Source: Fibrobacter sp. UWB2 (GTDB taxonomy: Bacteria > Fibrobacterota > Fibrobacteria > Fibrobacterales > Fibrobacteraceae). Taken from it: a DNA stretch of 64,000 nucleotides. The stretch is taken from the NCBI RefSeq assembly GCF_002210425.1, contig NZ_MWQK01000007.1, positions 146,460 to 210,459 of the forward strand. The letters are read 5' to 3'. Made by a program: the position numbers and the translations under genes. Within the stretch, counting starts at the first letter, position 1, and each line of letters begins with the position of its first letter. This document shows, piece by piece, positions 25,503 to 35,031 of the stretch. The notes beneath the pieces were generated by a model. That model was not told where the DNA came from. It ran no database searches and saw nothing but the letters and a program-made list of their open reading frames with translations.

Positions 25503-26486
25503 ATGGCTACAGGATATGAAAAGATAAATAAGATTAAATGCAAACTTCGTGTGCCGATGACGGTGTCGATGCTTGCACAGGCGATGGATTGCGGACCGAG
25601 AACTATTTTCCGCCATTTAAATGCACTAGAACAGGAAAATTGCGGCCTCCATAAGTTCAAAAAGGATGGCGAAACTTTTTACGTTATTCAAACCGAACAG
25701 AAGGTGGACTTTAACCAGAAAATCGTCAAGCAACTTGAAAAGTTGAAAAAGACGATGAACGATACAACGCCCTTGGACTTGAAAAACCGTAAGCTCATCG
25801 ATAGCGTTATTTCGTCCATGCAGACAACGGACCCGGATGGATTCAAGGCTGAAGCGATTACGCTTGACCCGAATTACATCATGGATTACGGCCCGTTCTG
25901 TGACCACAAGGCTCAAGACACGATGGTCTCGAAGCTTTTGTCAGCAATTCGTGAAGGCTTTAAGATTCGCATTGTGTACAGGAGCACGAACGAAGAAACG
26001 GAAAAGAAGACGATTGAAGTTTGCCCAATCAAGCTCGTGATGCGCATTGATACGCTTTATCTGATTGCTGCTGATGAAACGTATGCAGAAACACAAGTCT
26101 TCAAAAATTATCTTGTCGAAAATATCATGAGTGTGGTCCAGACGAATAACTGCGCCATGACGCTTCGTGAACCGTTCTGCGTGTATGAACATTACAAGTA
26201 TGCATTTGGCAAGTACGTCTCTGCAGAAGACCCGCAAACGGTGACACTCCTTATCAAGACGGGCTGGCTTAAGACTCAGTTTAATAAGTCCCGCTTCTCT
26301 CCGGCTGCCGAAATCACCGAAGATAAAGACGGCAATATGATTGTGACGCTGAAGCTCCGCTTGACTCCGGACTTTAAGACATGGCTGTTTGGCGTGTTGC
26401 CGGATGTGAAGATTCTGAAGCCGGAATCTTTGCGCACAGAAATGATTGAAAAATTGAAAAATACATTGAAGGACATGAAGGCGTAG
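25503..26486 (+). CDS. WYL-domain transcriptional regulator
   Basis: This 327-residue protein has an N-terminal helix-turn-helix (about 15-60, with MTVSMLAQAMDCGPRTIFRHLNAL) and a middle WYL domain (about 150-215) with IRIVYRSTNEETEKKTIEVCPIKLVMRIDTLYLIA. A WCX-like C-terminal part follows. WYL proteins bind nucleic acid ligands and often control DNA-damage or defence genes. GGAG precedes the ATG. The gene is 18 bases after the Zn-BON gene and 2 bases before queA, so it probably sits within the gltX-queA run. What it regulates is not visible. Confidence 0.82.
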   Translation: MATGYEKINKIKCKLRVPMTVSMLAQAMDCGPRTIFRHLNALEQENCGLHKFKKDGETFYVIQTEQKVDFNQKIVKQLEKLKKTMNDTTPLDLKNRKLIDSVISSMQTTDPDGFKAEAITLDPNYIMDYGPFCDHKAQDTMVSKLLSAIREGFKIRIVYRSTNEETEKKTIEVCPIKLVMRIDTLYLIAADETYAETQVFKNYLVENIMSVVQTNNCAMTLREPFCVYEHYKYAFGKYVSAEDPQTVTLLIKTGWLKTQFNKSRFSPAAEITEDKDGNMIVTLKLRLTPDFKTWLFGVLPDVKILKPESLRTEMIEKLKNTLKDMKA

Positions 26487-26488
26487 TA

Positions 26489-27535
26489 ATGGATTACCGT
26501 CTTTCTGATTACAACTTTGAATTCCCGAAAGAATTGATTGCCTCCCGTACGGCGGGCAAGGGCAAGACTCATATTCTGTACTGCCCCAAAAATGGCGGCG
26601 AACGCCGCATCATGAAGGCTCCTGAAATTGTCGACCTGTTCCGTCCGGGCGATTGCCTCGTGGTAAACAATACCAAAGTGATTCCTGCTCGCTTGTATGG
26701 CGAAACGCAATTTGGCGGTCAGGTCGAAGTTCTCCTGGTGCAGGCGCTCAATCCGTCTGAAGCGGGCGAGGCGCGCTTTGAAGCCAAGGTGCATCCGGGC
26801 AAGGCTTTCCAGGTCGGACGTGAACTCAAACTTGCAGGCGTTCGCACATTCGTGGAAGAAGTTCATGAAGAAGACGGCAACCGCGTTCTTCGTTTTGAAA
26901 AGACTCCTGCCGAGATGGAAGAGGTCATGAACAAGGAAGGGCACGTTCCGCTGCCGCCTTACATTGACCGCCCCGATGACGAAGACGACAAGAAAGCGTA
27001 CCAGACGATTTTCGCAAAGTACGCTGGCGCTGTGGCTGCACCGACCGCAAGCCTCCACTTTAGCGAACAAATGCTCGAAGACTTGAAGGCGAAGGGTGTG
27101 TACGTTGCTGAAGTCACGCTCCATGTGGGCCCGGGAACGTTCCAGAACATCTCTGTCGAAGATTTCACAAAGCATAAGATGCACGGCGAGCATTACGAAC
27201 TCACCAAGGAAAATGCCGACATCATCAACAAGGCGAAGCGCGAAGGCGGCCGCATTGTAACGGTCGGCACAACAAGTACGCGCGTGATTGAAACGGTTGC
27301 CGATGCTAACGGATTCTTGAAACCGCAAAAGGGCGTGACCTATGCGTTCTTCTATCCAGGATACAAGTACAAGATTGTGGACGGCCTTTTAACCAATTTC
27401 CATTGGCCAAAGAGCTCTCTTATCTTGCTCGTGTCCGCATTCTATGGTCGCGAAAACACGCTTGATGCATACAAAATGGCCGTAGAGAACAAGCTTAAAT
27501 TGTTCAGCTACGGCGACGGAATGCTGATATTGTAA
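26489..27535 (+). CDS. queA: S-adenosylmethionine:tRNA ribosyltransferase-isomerase
   Basis: QueA transfers and rearranges the ribose of S-adenosylmethionine onto 7-aminomethyl-deazaguanine in tRNA, giving epoxyqueuosine. The 348-residue protein has the family landmarks: YNFEFPKELIASRTA at the start, CLVVNNTKVIPARLYG, HVPLPPYIDRPDDEDDKKAYQTIFA, the GAVAAPTASLHFS motif and TNFHWPKSSLILLVSAF at the end. Its stop is 4 bases from the end of the convergent minus-strand gene. Confidence 0.96.
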   Translation: MDYRLSDYNFEFPKELIASRTAGKGKTHILYCPKNGGERRIMKAPEIVDLFRPGDCLVVNNTKVIPARLYGETQFGGQVEVLLVQALNPSEAGEARFEAKVHPGKAFQVGRELKLAGVRTFVEEVHEEDGNRVLRFEKTPAEMEEVMNKEGHVPLPPYIDRPDDEDDKKAYQTIFAKYAGAVAAPTASLHFSEQMLEDLKAKGVYVAEVTLHVGPGTFQNISVEDFTKHKMHGEHYELTKENADIINKAKREGGRIVTVGTTSTRVIETVADANGFLKPQKGVTYAFFYPGYKYKIVDGLLTNFHWPKSSLILLVSAFYGRENTLDAYKMAVENKLKLFSYGDGMLIL

Positions 27536-27539
27536 GGAA

Positions 27540-28067
27540 TTATTTTGCAGGCGTTTCGGATTCCATTTCGAGCGCTTGCGGAATCTTTTCGTCCTTGCAA
27601 AGGATTTCTTCGCGAATCTTAAATGTGAAGTCCTCCAGGTTGTTTTCAAACATCTTCTGGAAGGGCTTCTTTTTTTGTACGCGTTCCAAGGCGCAAGAGC
27701 AATAGTTGATGCGCTGGATTAGCTTCACGTCGTCTGTCGGCGTGTCGTGCGAGAAAACGCATTCGTGCATGATGGCGTATTCCATGGAACGGTCGTAACG
27801 GAACTTGCATTTGTTCGGAAGGTCCGGCTGTGCTGCAATTTTCTCGATGATCTTTTCCGTCGGAATTTTGCTGCTAAACCAGTTGTTGGCCTGGTAGCCT
27901 AAGAAAAAGAACAGCAGGCAGACGATGATGCGGATGGTGTTTCTTCTGCGGTAAGCCATTCTGTTGAAACTGCGTTCCAGAGCGGCAAACGTCATGGTCG
28001 CATGTTTCTTGACTTCGTTCAAATCATCGTTATCGCTGTTGTTTACGTTATTGTTGTTTTCAATCAT
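27540..28067 (-). CDS. small single-span membrane protein, function unknown
   Basis: The 175-residue product starts with an Asn/Asp-rich stretch, followed by one membrane span (about 45-62, IIVCLLFFFLGYQAN) and a soluble C-terminal part with four Cys. These lie in KCKF, HECVF, YCSCAL and LCKDE and may bind metal or form disulfides. The 5' end overlaps hpt by 4 bases, so it is translated from the same mRNA as the GH57-like gene and hpt. I do not recognise the family. Confidence 0.65.
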   Translation of the reverse strand: MIENNNNVNNSDNDDLNEVKKHATMTFAALERSFNRMAYRRRNTIRIIVCLLFFFLGYQANNWFSSKIPTEKIIEKIAAQPDLPNKCKFRYDRSMEYAIMHECVFSHDTPTDDVKLIQRINYCSCALERVQKKKPFQKMFENNLEDFTFKIREEILCKDEKIPQALEMESETPAK

Positions 28068-28585
28068 GCTTCTTCAAGTGCCCATACTTCTGGATAGGTG
28101 CGGTACGTATTTGCATAGTCGAGACCGTAACCTACCACAAATTTATCTTCAATTTCAAAACCAACGAAGTCGGCATGGTAATTCACCGTTCGTCTTGATT
28201 CCTTGTTCAACAGTACGCAAGTCGTGATGGAGGCGGGGGAGTAATCCGCGAGGGCTTTCACGAGGGAATACATCGTGTTGCCAGTGTCTAGAATGTCGTC
28301 AATCAGCAAAACGCGCTTGCCTTTGATGTCGAGATCTTCAAGGCCCGAAATATGGACGTTTGCGTTTGGCTTGTCGGATTCGCCGTAGCTTGACGCCTTG
28401 ATAAATGCAATGCGCAATTTCGGAGTCGCGATACGGCGAGACAAGTCGGCGGTAAACATATAGCTGCCGGTAAGTGCAGATAAAATCACGTCGAAATCAA
28501 ACGCTTTCAGTTCAGAGGCGAGTGAGTCTACGCGCGCATTTATCTCTTGCGCTGTAATGAGTGGGGCGCTCGGCAGCTTGTACAT
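28064..28585 (-). CDS. hpt: hypoxanthine phosphoribosyltransferase
   Basis: This purine-salvage enzyme makes IMP or GMP from the free base and PRPP. The 173-residue protein has the PRPP motif VLLIDDILDTGNTM near residue 95, the GSYMFTADLSRRI segment near 45 and VGYGLDYANTYR near the end, as in short bacterial Hpt proteins. It overlaps the preceding GH57-like gene by one base and the following membrane-protein gene by four, so the three form a tight operon. Confidence 0.92.
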   Translation of the reverse strand: MYKLPSAPLITAQEINARVDSLASELKAFDFDVILSALTGSYMFTADLSRRIATPKLRIAFIKASSYGESDKPNANVHISGLEDLDIKGKRVLLIDDILDTGNTMYSLVKALADYSPASITTCVLLNKESRRTVNYHADFVGFEIEDKFVVGYGLDYANTYRTYPEVWALEEA

Positions 28586-31005
28586 TAAACCACCTCAAAG
28601 TTCAGCCATTGGAACATCGGCTTGAGGGCCGCAAACTTTCCGTCTGGTTCTGCCTTGTATTGCTTGTAGATGCCAAAGACGTGGTTTTCAAGAGAAGTCT
28701 TGTTGATGAAAATCTTCAGCCAATCGGCGACCGTGATGAGGTCGGTGATGTAGTTGAGGGTTTCTTCGTTGAACTTCTTTGCTACTTCGTCGATGAGGAG
28801 CGTGAGCTTATGGAAGAACATGTGGCCAAGCCCGCCAAAGCTAAAGTGCGTGTTGAGCGCTGTTGCTTCGGTGATGAGTTCGTGAATTTCTTCGATGTTC
28901 GCCTTGTTGTGCTCGTTCAGCAACTGCAATGCGGCATGGTGAATTCGGGCGTTGATTTCCACAGTGAGGATCTTTCTCATTGTGTCCGGCAAGGTGTGGT
29001 CCGGGTCGGCAAGGCTGTCGATGGAAATGCCATGGTTCAGCGCAAAGCCGGAGAACGACTTTGTGATGTTTTCGAGGTGCATCTGCGTCGAAAGCTGGTT
29101 GATGCGCTTCAGAGAATCGCTCGCGAGATTGCTCATGCGGACAACGTATGCTGTCGGATAGAGCTCGTGGAGCTGTTCCGTCGTCATGTTCGTATTTTCA
29201 ACAAACGTGAGACCGCTTTCCTTTTCTTCGCCCATGGCAACGACGATGTTTACGCGGCTGAGCTGGTCCGTGACGACCAAGTTCGTGGTCACGCAAGATT
29301 CTCCGAGATCGTTGTCTTCATAAGATGTGCGCACAAGCGTCTGGCGACGGCGGGACGCAATCTTTGTTGCCGTGATGCGGGAATCCTTGTTGAGGTAGTC
29401 TTCTTCAAGTTCGAGGTGGTAAATCGCGGCACGTTCTGCCATCTGCTTGATGACGGACGGGACGTTTTCTTCGGCGTACTTTGTGAATACTTCAGCGCCG
29501 TTCCACTTGTGTTCGTTACTCGTGGCGCGAGCGAGAATGTACAGAATTTCGCTCTTGAGATTGTCGCCCATCGGGAGGAACGGCTTTAAAAGCTGCATCG
29601 CGCGGAGAGCGTAACGCATGTTCTGCACCGGTTCGAGCCCTTCGATATCGTTGAAGAACCAGCCGCAGCTCGTGAAGCTGAACAGGCAGAACTTCTGGAT
29701 TTCGAGAAGTCGAATGGCCTTAGCGCGGTCTTCTTGCTTTTCGTAATCCTTGAGCGTATCCTTGAGGTACTGTTCCTTGCGGGATTCGTCTTCGGGGGCT
29801 ACAATCACCTGGATGTAGTTGTTACGTGCTTCCCATGGATCAATCTTCGAAATCTTTTCGAATTCGCGAACGAAGATGTTGTCGGCGACTTCCTTGAGAT
29901 GGTTAAAGGCATCGCGGAGCGGGCCTCTCCATTTTTGGTTCCAGTCGGCGCCACCGCCGGTGGAGCAACCGCAGTCTCTGTACCAGCGGCCTACGCCATG
30001 AGCGCAGCTCCAGGCGCAGCCTTCACCGTAGAAGTTCTTGAGTTCGACTTCGTGCTTGGGCGGGAACTTTTCGAGGAACCAACCGTAGTTCACCGGAACC
30101 ATGTTGTTCTGCGGGGCGAACTTGTTGTAGAGCCATGCGGCGCACATGTCGCCAAACGGTTCATGGTGGCCGTAGGATTCTCCGTCAGTGCCAATGCTTA
30201 CGAGCTGGGGATCGTTACGGTTGGCGTCCCAGGCGCTTTCAATGCGGTGGCCGAAAGTGCCTGCATCGCGGAGTAAATGTTCAAAGCCGACGGCGCTCGA
30301 AAGCCACGGGTTGTAGAAGAACACGTCGAGGTAACCGTCACAGACGAGGTTGCCTTCCTTGTCGCGCGGGTAAATGCGGTACGGGCGCGTGGTATCGATA
30401 TTCGTGTTGCTGCAATCGGTCCACTTCTTGTCGCCAAACTTGCGGAACTTGTCAGCCTGCGTGGGCGAGAGAATCGTGTACTTGATGCCTGCCTTGATGA
30501 GCTCGACAACTGTTTCAAAGTTGATGGCGGTTTCGGCAAGCCACATGGCTTCGGGCATGCGACCGAAATGGAACTTGAAATCTTCAATGCCCCAGCGAAT
30601 TTGTGTACGCTTGTCTTGCGTGCTTGCGAGCGGCATGATGATGTGGTTGTAAACTTGTGCAATCGCATTGCCGTGCCCGTTCATGCGTTCCTGGCTGCGC
30701 TTGTCGGCGTCCTGAATGCGTTTGTAGGTGTCGGGCGTGTTGGTACGGATCCAGCCCATGAGAGTCGGGCCGATGTTGAAGCTCATGAAATCGTAGTTGT
30801 TTACGATGTCGACAATTTTGCCTTTAGAATTTAAAATACGGCTTGCGGAGTTCGGGCTATAGCACTCGCTTGCAATGCGTTCGTTCCAGTCGTGGAACGG
30901 ACGTGCGCTTGGCTGGTTCTCGATAACACCAGTCCAAGGATTTTCGCGAGGGGGCTGATAAAAATGTCCGTGAATAGTAAAGTAAAGGGGGGTCTTTTCG
31001 GTCAT
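28585..31005 (-). CDS. glycoside hydrolase family 57 protein (DUF3536)
   Basis: The 806-residue cytoplasmic protein starts TPLYFTIHGHFYQPPRENPW, the GH57 opening with the conserved HxHxYQPPR, and continues with NIGPTLMGWI, EAMWLAETAIN and FGDMCAAWLYNKF, all parts of the GH57 barrel. The C-terminal half matches the DUF3536 extension. There is no signal peptide, so it probably acts on internal glucans such as glycogen; GH57 enzymes include amylases and branching enzymes. The exact reaction is not clear. It heads an operon with hpt. A terminator just upstream separates it from the mannanase gene behind it. Confidence 0.88.
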   Translation of the reverse strand: MTEKTPLYFTIHGHFYQPPRENPWTGVIENQPSARPFHDWNERIASECYSPNSASRILNSKGKIVDIVNNYDFMSFNIGPTLMGWIRTNTPDTYKRIQDADKRSQERMNGHGNAIAQVYNHIIMPLASTQDKRTQIRWGIEDFKFHFGRMPEAMWLAETAINFETVVELIKAGIKYTILSPTQADKFRKFGDKKWTDCSNTNIDTTRPYRIYPRDKEGNLVCDGYLDVFFYNPWLSSAVGFEHLLRDAGTFGHRIESAWDANRNDPQLVSIGTDGESYGHHEPFGDMCAAWLYNKFAPQNNMVPVNYGWFLEKFPPKHEVELKNFYGEGCAWSCAHGVGRWYRDCGCSTGGGADWNQKWRGPLRDAFNHLKEVADNIFVREFEKISKIDPWEARNNYIQVIVAPEDESRKEQYLKDTLKDYEKQEDRAKAIRLLEIQKFCLFSFTSCGWFFNDIEGLEPVQNMRYALRAMQLLKPFLPMGDNLKSEILYILARATSNEHKWNGAEVFTKYAEENVPSVIKQMAERAAIYHLELEEDYLNKDSRITATKIASRRRQTLVRTSYEDNDLGESCVTTNLVVTDQLSRVNIVVAMGEEKESGLTFVENTNMTTEQLHELYPTAYVVRMSNLASDSLKRINQLSTQMHLENITKSFSGFALNHGISIDSLADPDHTLPDTMRKILTVEINARIHHAALQLLNEHNKANIEEIHELITEATALNTHFSFGGLGHMFFHKLTLLIDEVAKKFNEETLNYITDLITVADWLKIFINKTSLENHVFGIYKQYKAEPDGKFAALKPMFQWLNFEVV

Positions 31006-31017
31006 GGTTTAAAAATA

Positions 31018-31048
31018 GAAAAAAGGTTCAAAAGTGAACCTTTTTTTT
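31018..31048 (-). terminator. terminator of the first GH26 gene
   Basis: AAAAAGGTTCA pairs with TGAACCTTTTT around an AAAG loop, with long A- and T-tracts on the two sides. It lies between the GH26 stop (31071) and the GH57-like start (31005), so it ends the mannanase transcript. Confidence 0.8.
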
Positions 31049-31070
31049 AAAATACATGTTGCGACGCGCA

Positions 31071-32969
31071 CTATTTTAAGCGCAAAACCTGCATGGTATT
31101 GTGATGTCCGACACTTGCCTTGACTATGTAGTTGCCGGCGGCGAGCGATTGGAGGCTTAAGCTATGCGTTCCTGCCGAAATTTGACCTTGCAAAAGTGTT
31201 GCAACGCGGTGTCCGGTCAGGTCAAAAACGGTAACGGTGGCGCGGCCGTTTTGATTTGTGGAGAGCGAAAGCGACTTCCCGTTTATGGCAAGTTTTACGT
31301 TGTTTGCTCTTTGCGTGAATATGTTGATGATGGGGTTGTTGACGGTGACATTTCCCCAGCCAGGCATGTCATCAAGAGCGATGATGCGCTTATCATCGAG
31401 ATTCTTCTTCCACATTTCTGTGGTCGTCTTTTCCAAGAAGTTTCCGCTCCAGGTTTGGCTCCATGTCATCCAATAGCTCCAATTAGCTTTGTCTTCGGCG
31501 ATGCTATCGATGTCCGGAATGGCTCCGTTTTCGCTCAAGGCAATCATCTTGTTCGTGCCCACATCGCTTACGATTTTGTTGTAGTAGTTTGCTCCGGAAT
31601 TATGGTCGTTGAGCGGATCGTAAATGTCAACTGCGACGATGTCCACGTATTCATCGCCGGGGTACCAGCTTGCATTGAGGGCGGAGTAATCGTAACCAAA
31701 TTGCGGGTCCGTATTGATGTTCCATACCCAAATCAAGTTGTTGAGACCGTTTGTTTTTACCATGCGGTCAAAGACGAGACGATAAAGTTGTTTGTAACAG
31801 TCTCCACTGCCCACGCCCCACCAGAACCAACCACCGCTTGCTTCGTGAAGCGGGCGCCAGATAACGGCAACGTCTTTCTCTTGCAATTGCTTGAACAGTG
31901 CAGAAACTTTATCGATGTCGTTTACGATGTCCTTGTATTCCTGCGAGGCGGTGTTGATTTCCTTGCAGGTGGAATCCTTGAATGCCTTGGTGTAGTTGAA
32001 GCACGTGTTGCTTTCGCTAGAACCCTTTGCGCCATTGGCACAGCCACTGCTGCGGTAGCCATTCATGGGGTAGGTGTCTTTGGTGTAGAATACGGTATCT
32101 TCGCCGACTTTCCAATGCCATGTGAATGTCGGGATGCCTCCCAACTTCCAGAGTTCTTCTGCCATCAGGAGGTTGTTTTCGGAGTAACCTCTGAACCAGC
32201 CTTCATCGGAATGTCCGCCGGCGGCAAAGAGCATGTCGAAACCGCCAATGGCGGGGTAGTGCCCAGAGCGCTTGTAGAATTCGGCAATATCCGTCTGGCC
32301 TTTCCACGAGACTTCTGCGTCGGTGTACTTGCAGGAATCGGCAGGTGTGCAGCCTCCTGGCGGAATGAGTCGCATGTTGCCGTAATCGTAGTTGAAATTC
32401 TGGTCGCTAATCATCATGCCGCTAAGCGTTGCTTTCGTAAAGTTTTCGCGCAAGAACGAGAATACCTTGCGTGCAGATTCCGAAGCGTTGGGCGTGACAG
32501 GTGCGGTACCGATTTTGTATTCCGGATCGGGGTGGCGTTCAACGGTGATGTAGTCCACGCCGATGGCTTGGTTTCCGACCGTAATCTTGTTTTCACCAAC
32601 CTTCATTTTTGCCGATGCGGACACGACATAGCTCGAATCGCAATTACGCGGAGTCGTGAGCATGGAACCTACATCGACACCGTTGACTGTGATTTTAGAG
32701 GTAATCCAGTCGAATTGCTTGATGAGAACTTTTGTGGTAATATCGTAAACGGCGGTCTCTTCGACTTTGACCGTAAACGTAATGCCGCTAGCGTCGGCGG
32801 GCTTAGCGTATTTGCCTCCGGAGAAGTCTGCGTCTTCGGCAACGGTTGCGCCGCTCAAATCTTCGGCTTCGTAAGTTGTCGGTGCGGCATAAGCTGATGT
32901 AGCCGCGATTGCTGTGGCAAAAGCCATTGCGGAGCGTGCGCCCGCGAATAATTTACATCCCATAATCAT
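31071..32969 (-). CDS. GH26 endo-beta-mannanase with N-terminal CBM35-like domain
   Basis: The 632-residue secreted enzyme has a signal peptide, a CBM6/35-like beta domain starting TYEAEDLSG (about 32-145), a GH26 barrel (about 160-545) and a C-terminal sorting-like domain. The catalytic acid/base is Glu376 in RPLHEASGGWFWWG and the nucleophile is Glu480 in ALSENGAIPD. The reading frame extends to 33035, but that part runs into TGTCATCCCGG repeats. I therefore place the start at ATG 32969, just after GGAG; ATG 32963 is equally possible. GH26 enzymes cut beta-mannan chains. This is one of four related secreted enzymes in a row. Confidence 0.9.
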   Translation of the reverse strand: MIMGCKLFAGARSAMAFATAIAATSAYAAPTTYEAEDLSGATVAEDADFSGGKYAKPADASGITFTVKVEETAVYDITTKVLIKQFDWITSKITVNGVDVGSMLTTPRNCDSSYVVSASAKMKVGENKITVGNQAIGVDYITVERHPDPEYKIGTAPVTPNASESARKVFSFLRENFTKATLSGMMISDQNFNYDYGNMRLIPPGGCTPADSCKYTDAEVSWKGQTDIAEFYKRSGHYPAIGGFDMLFAAGGHSDEGWFRGYSENNLLMAEELWKLGGIPTFTWHWKVGEDTVFYTKDTYPMNGYRSSGCANGAKGSSESNTCFNYTKAFKDSTCKEINTASQEYKDIVNDIDKVSALFKQLQEKDVAVIWRPLHEASGGWFWWGVGSGDCYKQLYRLVFDRMVKTNGLNNLIWVWNINTDPQFGYDYSALNASWYPGDEYVDIVAVDIYDPLNDHNSGANYYNKIVSDVGTNKMIALSENGAIPDIDSIAEDKANWSYWMTWSQTWSGNFLEKTTTEMWKKNLDDKRIIALDDMPGWGNVTVNNPIINIFTQRANNVKLAINGKSLSLSTNQNGRATVTVFDLTGHRVATLLQGQISAGTHSLSLQSLAAGNYIVKASVGHHNTMQVLRLK

Positions 32970-32990
32970 ACACTCCATTTTTTTTGCGTT

Positions 32991-33057
32991 GTCATCCCGG
33001 CCTTGTGCCGGGAACGTTGTTTTTTGCATTGTCATCCCGGATTTATTCCGGGATCGG
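32991..33057 (-). repeat. two tandem palindromic TGTCATCCCGG repeats
   Basis: GTCATCCCGG...CCGGGAACG (32991-33016) is followed by GTCATCCCGG...CCGGGATCGG (33031-33057), both with a CCCGG/CCGGG stem. They lie between two mannanase genes, and their reading produces a false N-terminal extension of the downstream gene. Confidence 0.65.
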
Positions 33058-33066
33058 TATTCTCAA

Positions 33067-34857
33067 TTACTTTATCAGAATCTTTCCGTTCTGGTTAAAT
33101 CCATTGCCTTGCACTTTCACAAGGTATTGCCCGGCTGCGATTTCGTTCAAGTTGATGCTTGCTGCGCCATTGATAGCACGGCTCATCACCTGATTGCCCT
33201 GCATATCGAAAATCGCGACTTTTGCGTTGGCGCTTGGAACGTTAATTTGCAAATTCTTGCCGATGACGGACAAACTTGCGATGCCCTTCTGCGAACGTAA
33301 CGTATTCTTGATTCCTGTTGTCGGCGGCGTGACGATTTCGTACTTGTCCCAGCCCGGCATGTCTTCGAGCGTCAAGGTGTATTCGTTGTTCATCACGATT
33401 TTCCAGCTTTCCTTGGTGTTGTCGTTTGCCCAACCTTCCATCGCGTAGTCGCCATACCACGGCATAAACCAGCTCCAGTTGGCGCCATCAGCCTTCATTT
33501 CGTCAGGGTAGGGCACGGAGCCATTTTCGCTGAGCGTTACAATCTTTCTACCACCGAACATTTCCTTGACGGTTTCAAAACTACCGACAAGGCTAGAGTG
33601 GTTGGATTCGCGCGGATAGTAATAGTAGTCGCGGCCCACAACGTCCACGTATTCATCGCCCGGATACCAGTCGAGTGCATTGCTTGCTTCGTCGGTGGTC
33701 CACACCCAAATCAAGTTGTGCAAACCTTTCTGGTTTACGAAAATATCGAACATGAGCTTGTACAAAGCAACGCACGGCTTGGCGCCATCGGTGCCCCACC
33801 AGAACCACTTACCACTTGCTTCGTGGAGCGGGCGCCAAAGAACGGCAACGCCTTCTTTTTGCAAAGTCAAAAGCGAGTCGGCGATCATTTCCATGTCGCG
33901 GACAATGGCCTTGTATTCATCGCTACTTGTTTTCCATTTGCCGGTGGATTCGTCGTAAGCCTTGTTGATGCTGAATTCTGCGAAAGGAGTGTTGCCACTA
34001 GATTCGGTGTAGAACGCTTCGACTTCGAGCGTCGGGTCTTTCCAATGCCAGTTGAATTGCGGAATGCCGCCAGCTTTCCAAACGGTCTTTGCCATTTCGA
34101 GCGAGGCGTGCGTGTAGCCTTGATACCATTGCTGGTCGGAATTCTTGCCCGAAGCGTGCAAAAAGTCAAAGCCCACGAGAACCACGTTCTTGCCGCTTGC
34201 TTGGTTGATGTAGCTGAGTTCGGTTTGCGTTTCGTAGTTTTGCGGGGTGTACTGGCCGTTGTTTTCGAACGGGCGTTCCGTCATGACGCCGCTAATCACG
34301 TGCTTGCCGAAATTGTTGAGCAAGAAGTTGTAGAGTTTCTGTGCGCTTTCGGTCGGCTCTGGCGTGACCGGAGTCGGGGAGAGGCTCCACGGGCTTGCTT
34401 CGTATTCCGTGAGTTCAATGTAGTCAATGTTGACCCAGCCCCAACTGTGGACGATGCCAATCTTGTTTTCGCCTGTGGTGAGCTTGATTTTGCCTGCGCC
34501 CTTGATGGTCTTGAAATCATCAGATGTGCCGAAAGAAATCTGTCCGGCAGAAACATCGTTGACGGTCAAGTTCTGGATTTTGTTTCCGGAAGCTGTTGGC
34601 AACTGGTATGTGGCCCAAAGTGTGTAATAACCCGTGGCGGGTACAGTCACTTTGAATTCCAGGTTGCCTTCTTTCATCTGGACGTACTTGCCACCAGAAG
34701 CCTTAGCGTCTTCGGTAACGACGACTTTGTGGTCATCGGCGAGGACGGCGTCTTCGGCTTCTAAACGGATGGGGGTGGCTGCAAAAGCAGTGCCTGCGAG
34801 TGCAGCGACAGTTGCCGTAGCGACAAAATTTGTGTAGTTAAAGTGTTTCATAAACAT
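33067..34857 (-). CDS. GH26 endo-beta-mannanase with N-terminal CBM35-like domain
   Basis: The 596-residue product has a signal peptide (KHFNYTNFVATATVAALAG and AFA cut site), a CBM6/35-like domain starting IRLEAEDAV (about 28-140), a GH26 barrel with acid/base Glu in RPLHEASGKWFWWG and nucleophile Glu in VTLSENGSVPYP, and a C-terminal sorting-like domain (VAIFDMQGNQVMSRAING). ATG 34857 was chosen because GGAG stands six bases upstream. It is clearly paralogous to the genes at 31071 and 37233 and shares the WFWWG segment. No terminator separates it from the 31071 gene, so the two may be co-transcribed. Confidence 0.9.
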   Translation of the reverse strand: MFMKHFNYTNFVATATVAALAGTAFAATPIRLEAEDAVLADDHKVVVTEDAKASGGKYVQMKEGNLEFKVTVPATGYYTLWATYQLPTASGNKIQNLTVNDVSAGQISFGTSDDFKTIKGAGKIKLTTGENKIGIVHSWGWVNIDYIELTEYEASPWSLSPTPVTPEPTESAQKLYNFLLNNFGKHVISGVMTERPFENNGQYTPQNYETQTELSYINQASGKNVVLVGFDFLHASGKNSDQQWYQGYTHASLEMAKTVWKAGGIPQFNWHWKDPTLEVEAFYTESSGNTPFAEFSINKAYDESTGKWKTSSDEYKAIVRDMEMIADSLLTLQKEGVAVLWRPLHEASGKWFWWGTDGAKPCVALYKLMFDIFVNQKGLHNLIWVWTTDEASNALDWYPGDEYVDVVGRDYYYYPRESNHSSLVGSFETVKEMFGGRKIVTLSENGSVPYPDEMKADGANWSWFMPWYGDYAMEGWANDNTKESWKIVMNNEYTLTLEDMPGWDKYEIVTPPTTGIKNTLRSQKGIASLSVIGKNLQINVPSANAKVAIFDMQGNQVMSRAINGAASINLNEIAAGQYLVKVQGNGFNQNGKILIK

Positions 34858-34920
34858 CCATATCTCCACCCCTAAATCTATATTCTTACACCCCAAATTC
34901 AAAGGATTTTATTGTTGCTT

Positions 34921-34948
34921 TGTCTCCCCGGATTTATTCCGGGGCCAG
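34921..34948 (-). repeat. palindromic TGTCTCCCCGG repeat
   Basis: TGTCTCCCCGG pairs with CCGGGGCCAG around ATTTATT. It is the same design as the tandem copies at 32991-33057 and lies in the gap between GH5 and GH26 genes. Confidence 0.5.
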
Positions 34949-34977
34949 TTTATGCATTAAAATTGCTGCTTTGTTAT

Positions 34978-35008
34978 ATGAAAAGAGTCCCGTTTTCGCG
35001 GGACTCTC
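34978..35008 (-). terminator. terminator of the GH5 gene
   Basis: AGAGTCCCG at 34984-34992 pairs with CGGGACTCT at 34999-35007, and on the minus strand TTTTC follows. It ends the transcript of the gene at 35032-36918. Confidence 0.75.
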
Positions 35009-35031
35009 GAAACATTTTATAAATCGTCTTT

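Noticed and set aside
31164..32897. 577-codon open frame opposite the first GH26 gene
   Set aside because: It is a shadow of a well-supported enzyme with catalytic residues in the other strand.
32970..33035. N-terminal extension of the first GH26 gene
   Set aside because: The added 22 residues come from tandem TGTCATCCCGG repeats and precede a normal signal peptide, so a later Met is the better start.
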